From Candidatus Woesearchaeota archaeon (GTDB taxonomy: Archaea; Nanobdellota; Nanobdellia; Woesearchaeales; SM23-78), in the NCBI GenBank assembly GCA_016935175.1, contig JAFGRK010000016.1:1-64000 (forward strand): a DNA stretch of 64,000 nucleotides, written 5' to 3'. Below the pieces are notes generated by a model, which saw only the letters and a program-made list of their open reading frames with translations, made no database searches and was not told the DNA's origin. Positions 61,641 to 64,000 of this stretch are shown here, in pieces. The translations under genes were made by a program, and so were the position numbers. How positions within the stretch are numbered: the first letter of the stretch is position 1; each line of letters opens with the position of its first letter.

Positions 61641-62123
61641 ATGAAATCAAAAAGCATGATAATGACAATGTTTGTTTTAATAATACTATTATTTGTAATG
61701 GCAAGCTGCCAAAAGCCAGCTCCAGCTCCAATGCTAGACACTGCTTGCACATCTGACTCAGACTGCGCTTGCGGGACACGCATCAACACTGGCGAATGCT
61801 TCATTGGCAACAAGGCATATGTTAACGTGGAAAAGCAATGCCCTGACTTCTGCACTGGAATCGCAGGAAACCTTTACATCAAGTGCGTGAGCGGAAATTG
61901 CCAGCAGCTGAACAGAAACCCTGAGGCAGAAGCAGAATGCACAACTGACTCAGACTGCATACCAGCCCAGTGCTGCCACCCAACAACCTGCAAGCCAGGA
62001 AAAGAGCAGCCAGAATGCGCAGCAGTGCTATGCGACATGTCCTGCCAGCCAGGCACAATGGACTGCGGAGGCAAGTGCGTATGCCAGGAAGGCAAGTGCG
62101 TAGCTCAGCTTAATGATATGTGA
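61641..62123 (+). CDS. Cys-rich secreted lipoprotein
   Basis: A 160-residue protein with a signal peptide ending in the lipobox MASC. The mature part has about 20 cysteines in two repeats built on a CTSDSDC/CTTDSDC pattern, similar to disulfide-rich binding domains in archaeal surface proteins. GAGGTGGT stands 4 nt before the ATG. Upstream in-frame reading into the MBL gene is not credible because that region is coding on the other strand. Function unknown. Confidence 0.7.
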   Translation: MKSKSMIMTMFVLIILLFVMASCQKPAPAPMLDTACTSDSDCACGTRINTGECFIGNKAYVNVEKQCPDFCTGIAGNLYIKCVSGNCQQLNRNPEAEAECTTDSDCIPAQCCHPTTCKPGKEQPECAAVLCDMSCQPGTMDCGGKCVCQEGKCVAQLNDM

Positions 62124-62140
62124 TGGAGATATCATTAAAA

Positions 62141-62692
62141 TCACTTAATCAACTTACCCTCAAGGTAATTTAGAATGACTTCCTCAGATAACTCATCACA
62201 TGGCTTATCGGTTACTAATTCATGGACATCATCGTGGGGAATAGGAAAATCCTCAGGCTCAAAACTAGTCCATCGCTCCCAATTCTCTAGCTTTTCCTTA
62301 TCCCAAACGTAGCCTCGGCCTTGGATTCGCTTTTTTAACTCCTCCTGGCTAGGAGCCTTGCACCTGATGATAGCAAACCTCGCATTATGCTTATCTGCCA
62401 ATTTCCTGAAATGAGAGGGCCAGTCCTGGAACTCATCTTTTAATCTAAAATTCCTTGAAAAAGGGCCTTCAATTATCGGTATCTTTCCGTGGGAAAGCTG
62501 CATATCTGCAAAATTAAGCAGCAAATTGAAAGTAGGGCCCCTGATTGCTGAGTAGGTCTTGCCGTTGACTCTTTCAGTATTGGTAAAGCAGGACTGCACA
62601 AGGTCTTTTGAGATAAAGACGCTGTTAGGAACCCTTTTAGCTATCTCATGTGCTAGGAATGTTTTTCCAGAGCCTGCTACGCCTACGACCAT
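62141..62692 (-). CDS. P-loop kinase (AAA_33-like)
   Basis: A 183-residue P-loop ATPase/kinase. Walker A GVAGSGKT occurs at residues 4-11, immediately after the start, leaving almost no first strand, which suggests a missing N-terminus. LIIEGPF-like (PIIEGPFSRN) and IIRCKAPSQEELKKRIQGRG segments resemble predicted kinases of the zeta-toxin/AAA_33 type. The upstream frame stays open back to 62747 with no start codon, while a leaderless ATG at 62754 is in another frame. See findings. Confidence 0.65.
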   Translation of the reverse strand: MVVGVAGSGKTFLAHEIAKRVPNSVFISKDLVQSCFTNTERVNGKTYSAIRGPTFNLLLNFADMQLSHGKIPIIEGPFSRNFRLKDEFQDWPSHFRKLADKHNARFAIIRCKAPSQEELKKRIQGRGYVWDKEKLENWERWTSFEPEDFPIPHDDVHELVTDKPCDELSEEVILNYLEGKLIK

Positions 62693-62802
62693 GCAAAGGA
62701 GTGGTTTTTCTATATGATAAGGCTTTTTTATTTTGCTGATCCCACATCACCCATCTGTATAGGCATTAGGATACTTATAAAAAATTTTCGGCAAAGAGCA
62801 CC

Positions 62803-63525
62803 TTATTGCTTTGCATGCTCATAAGCAACGTTTTTAAGCAAGGCACTTGGATTTATATCCTGCCAGTCCATGAATATTCTCTTTGCTCCAGCCTGCGCAA
62901 GCGCGCATATTGGTTCTGGCTTGTTATACACTGGCATGCCTATGCAATAAGCGCCCACTTTTATCGCTCCTTGTATGCCTCTTGGCGAGTCTTCAAAAAC
63001 CATTTGCTCATCAGGAGCCACATTTGTCCTTTTTGCAGTCTCAATCCATACATCTGGAGCTGGCTTCAGGTTCTTGACATGCTCTTTTAGGACGATATGG
63101 TCATAGTTAAAAAGCTTTAGTAGTCCGCTCCTTTCAAGAAGTATTAAGGCATGCTTCTCATCTGTCAATGAGCCTATGGAGCATTCTAGGCCTGCATTTT
63201 GGGCGGCATAGAAGAAATCTGTGAATCCGTGTCTAGGCATAATCAGCGTATTTCTGAGCAACTCATCGTAATGCCTCCTGGTGCTGGCTAGCACATCGTT
63301 CACATCAGCTATGATTCCATATTCAGATGCAGCCAGCTTGCATATGTCCTCTGCCACTTTCTCTGTAGGCCCCCCTATGCAATGAGGCAGCTTTTTCAAA
63401 GACTCTTCCAGAGTGATGTTCACTCCTATGTCTCTAGCAGCTAAAATATGCCCTTGGTGATGCGCAGTCTCCACATCCACTACTGTGCCTTCTAGGTCGA
63501 ACGCAGCTGATCTTATCTTGCTCAT
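62803..63525 (-). CDS. HAD-superfamily hydrolase (beta-phosphoglucomutase-like)
   Basis: A 240-residue HAD hydrolase. Motif I reads DLEGT, with Glu in place of the usual second Asp of DxDxT. IGSLTDEKHALILL (motif II Ser/Thr) and EDSPRGIQGAIKVG (motif IV) are typical of the beta-phosphoglucomutase-like subgroup with a helical cap. AGGAGG stands directly before ATG 63525, so the longer frame to 63645 is rejected. Substrate unknown. Confidence 0.82.
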   Translation of the reverse strand: MSKIRSAAFDLEGTVVDVETAHHQGHILAARDIGVNITLEESLKKLPHCIGGPTEKVAEDICKLAASEYGIIADVNDVLASTRRHYDELLRNTLIMPRHGFTDFFYAAQNAGLECSIGSLTDEKHALILLERSGLLKLFNYDHIVLKEHVKNLKPAPDVWIETAKRTNVAPDEQMVFEDSPRGIQGAIKVGAYCIGMPVYNKPEPICALAQAGAKRIFMDWQDINPSALLKNVAYEHAKQ

Positions 63526-63650
63526 GCTTATCCTCCTAATCATTCTTAGCTGCGGTAATGGCAGCTTTAGGGGATGGCGGCATAAGTGTTTTATTTTTTC
63601 CTGGCAAACAATAAGCACTGGGCAAGCAGGCTTGCAGGAGGGCAATTGAG

Positions 63651-63701
63651 ATGAACTACAGCAAATATGTAAATTATTATAGATTAGTTTACATAAAATA
63701 G
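63651..63701 (+). CDS. Possible 16-residue micro-ORF
   Basis: AGGAGGG at 63636-63642 sits 8 nt before an ATG opening a 16-codon frame (MNYSKYVNYYRLVYIK). It is Tyr-rich and lies in the gap between divergent genes, overlapping the inverted repeat upstream of the AbrB gene. It could be a leader peptide or chance. Confidence 0.25.
   Translation: MNYSKYVNYYRLVYIK
63666..63695. promoter_or_regulatory. Inverted repeat upstream of AbrB-domain gene
   Basis: TATGTAAA at 63666-63673 and TTTACATA at 63688-63695, with 14 nt between them, give a centre spacing of two helical turns. It lies about 30 bp upstream of the TATA box at 63724-63732. A candidate operator, perhaps for autoregulation. Confidence 0.4.
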
Positions 63702-63723
63702 AAATAAGTAAATAAAATCGAAA

Positions 63724-63732
63724 TATTTAAAT
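63724..63732 (+). promoter_or_regulatory. TATA box of AbrB-domain gene
   Basis: TATTTAAAT is about 30 bp before ATG 63758, giving a leaderless transcript. Confidence 0.5.
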
Positions 63733-63757
63733 ATTAGCGGAAATAATCATCACCAGC

Positions 63758-64000
63758 ATGGAACGAAACTTGGTGAAACACGGCGATAGCACCCTCATGG
63801 TAAGCGTACCTGCAGCATGGGTAAAGCGGCATAAGCTCAAGAAAGGGGATGCGATAAGCATAAGCGACCAGGGAGAAACCCTGCTTCTATCAAGGCAAGG
63901 ATGGAAAAAGACGGAGCTAACCGGTGAAATAACCTTCACAGAGAACAACTATGATGTCATCAGGGCCATTCTGTGCAAGCACTACAGGCAAGGATATGAC
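63758..64000 (+). CDS. AbrB/SpoVT-domain regulator, truncated at window end
   Basis: The first 81 codons of a gene that runs past the window. Residues 1-45 (NLVKHGDSTLMVSVPAAWVKRHKLKKGD) form an AbrB/SpoVT DNA-binding domain of the same style as the PhoU-AbrB protein at 38615; both have a VP/LP-x-x-WV turn. The remainder starts an alpha/beta segment. It may also continue into a PhoU-like domain. Leaderless start from the TATA box at 63724. Confidence 0.75.
   Translation, partial: MERNLVKHGDSTLMVSVPAAWVKRHKLKKGDAISISDQGETLLLSRQGWKKTELTGEITFTENNYDVIRAILCKHYRQGYD

Noticed and set aside
63526-63645. N-terminal extension of the HAD hydrolase by 40 residues
   Set aside because: AGGAGG directly precedes ATG 63525, and the added residues have no HAD motif and a Cys/Pro-rich, low-quality composition.
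1-64000. tRNA, rRNA and CRISPR arrays
   Set aside because: I looked for T-loop sequences (GGTTCRAATCC type), conserved rRNA stretches and regularly spaced direct repeats, and found none. A short match near 49080 lacks a cloverleaf.

Overview
The window looks archaeal, most likely a DPANN-type genome (Woesearchaeota/Pacearchaeota-like). That placement is inferred from protein content, because no rRNA or tRNA gene is visible. The evidence is an AglB/STT3 oligosaccharyltransferase with a WWDFG motif, an archaeal-type TrpRS, a presenilin-like GxGD protease, a PH1010/DUF54-type RNA-binding protein and PhoU fused to an AbrB/SpoVT domain. Promoters are AT-rich TATA boxes about 25 bp before many start codons. 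First genes of transcripts are often leaderless, while internal genes carry GGTG/GGAGG ribosome binding sites. Start codons below were chosen on that logic, so several proteins are shorter than their longest open frame.

About 1-51.9 kb is a surface-glycan island broken only by a phosphate-uptake block. (i) 0-10.6 kb, plus strand: DMT transporter, radical SAM/SPASM enzyme, UDP-sugar dehydrogenase, NadE, NeuB-like synthase, epimerase, TIM-barrel protein, GT2 and a GT-C membrane transferase. (ii) 10.6-17.9 kb, minus strand: SpsF-like cytidylyltransferase, surface-carbohydrate protein, three GT4 transferases, DUF2304 and a methyltransferase. (iii) 18.3-25 kb: C-methyltransferase, Gmd, methyltransferase and AglB. 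(iv) 25.1-32.8 kb, minus strand: two epimerases, a HIT/HD pair, a split transketolase and a HAD-APH fusion. (v) 32.9-39.5 kb: pstSCAB, a GT2, a PHP phosphoesterase and PhoU-AbrB. (vi) 39.5-51.9 kb: two DegT aminotransferases, methyltransferase, dehydrogenase, RmlD-like reductase, a set of heptose-activation enzymes (PfkB kinase, GmhA, nucleotidyltransferase-GmhB fusion), GT2, methyltransferase, a large membrane protein and a pair of 4-TM EamA/SMR half-transporters.

Together these suggest synthesis of at least three kinds of activated sugar: a CMP-nonulosonate, a GDP-6-deoxyhexose and an NDP-heptose fed by sedoheptulose 7-phosphate from the split transketolase. The sugars would be assembled on a lipid carrier, flipped, and transferred to protein by AglB or the GT-C enzymes.

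From 52 kb to the end the content is housekeeping and accessory: lipoproteins, TrpRS, Nudix hydrolase, RNA-binding protein, nucleoside phosphorylase, an NPP-type phosphodiesterase, a queuosine-salvage (DUF2419/Qng1) protein, a T4 endonuclease V-like repair enzyme, the presenilin-like protease, an MBL hydrolase with a structured leader, a P-loop kinase, a HAD phosphatase and a truncated AbrB-domain regulator.

The clearest non-coding finds are two foldback elements, 307 bp and 163 bp. Each has 13-bp terminal inverted repeats fitting GGNNNNGTNGAAA (with one mismatch in the larger element) and an exact 9-bp flanking direct repeat. Both look like MITEs, and both sit between divergent promoters.
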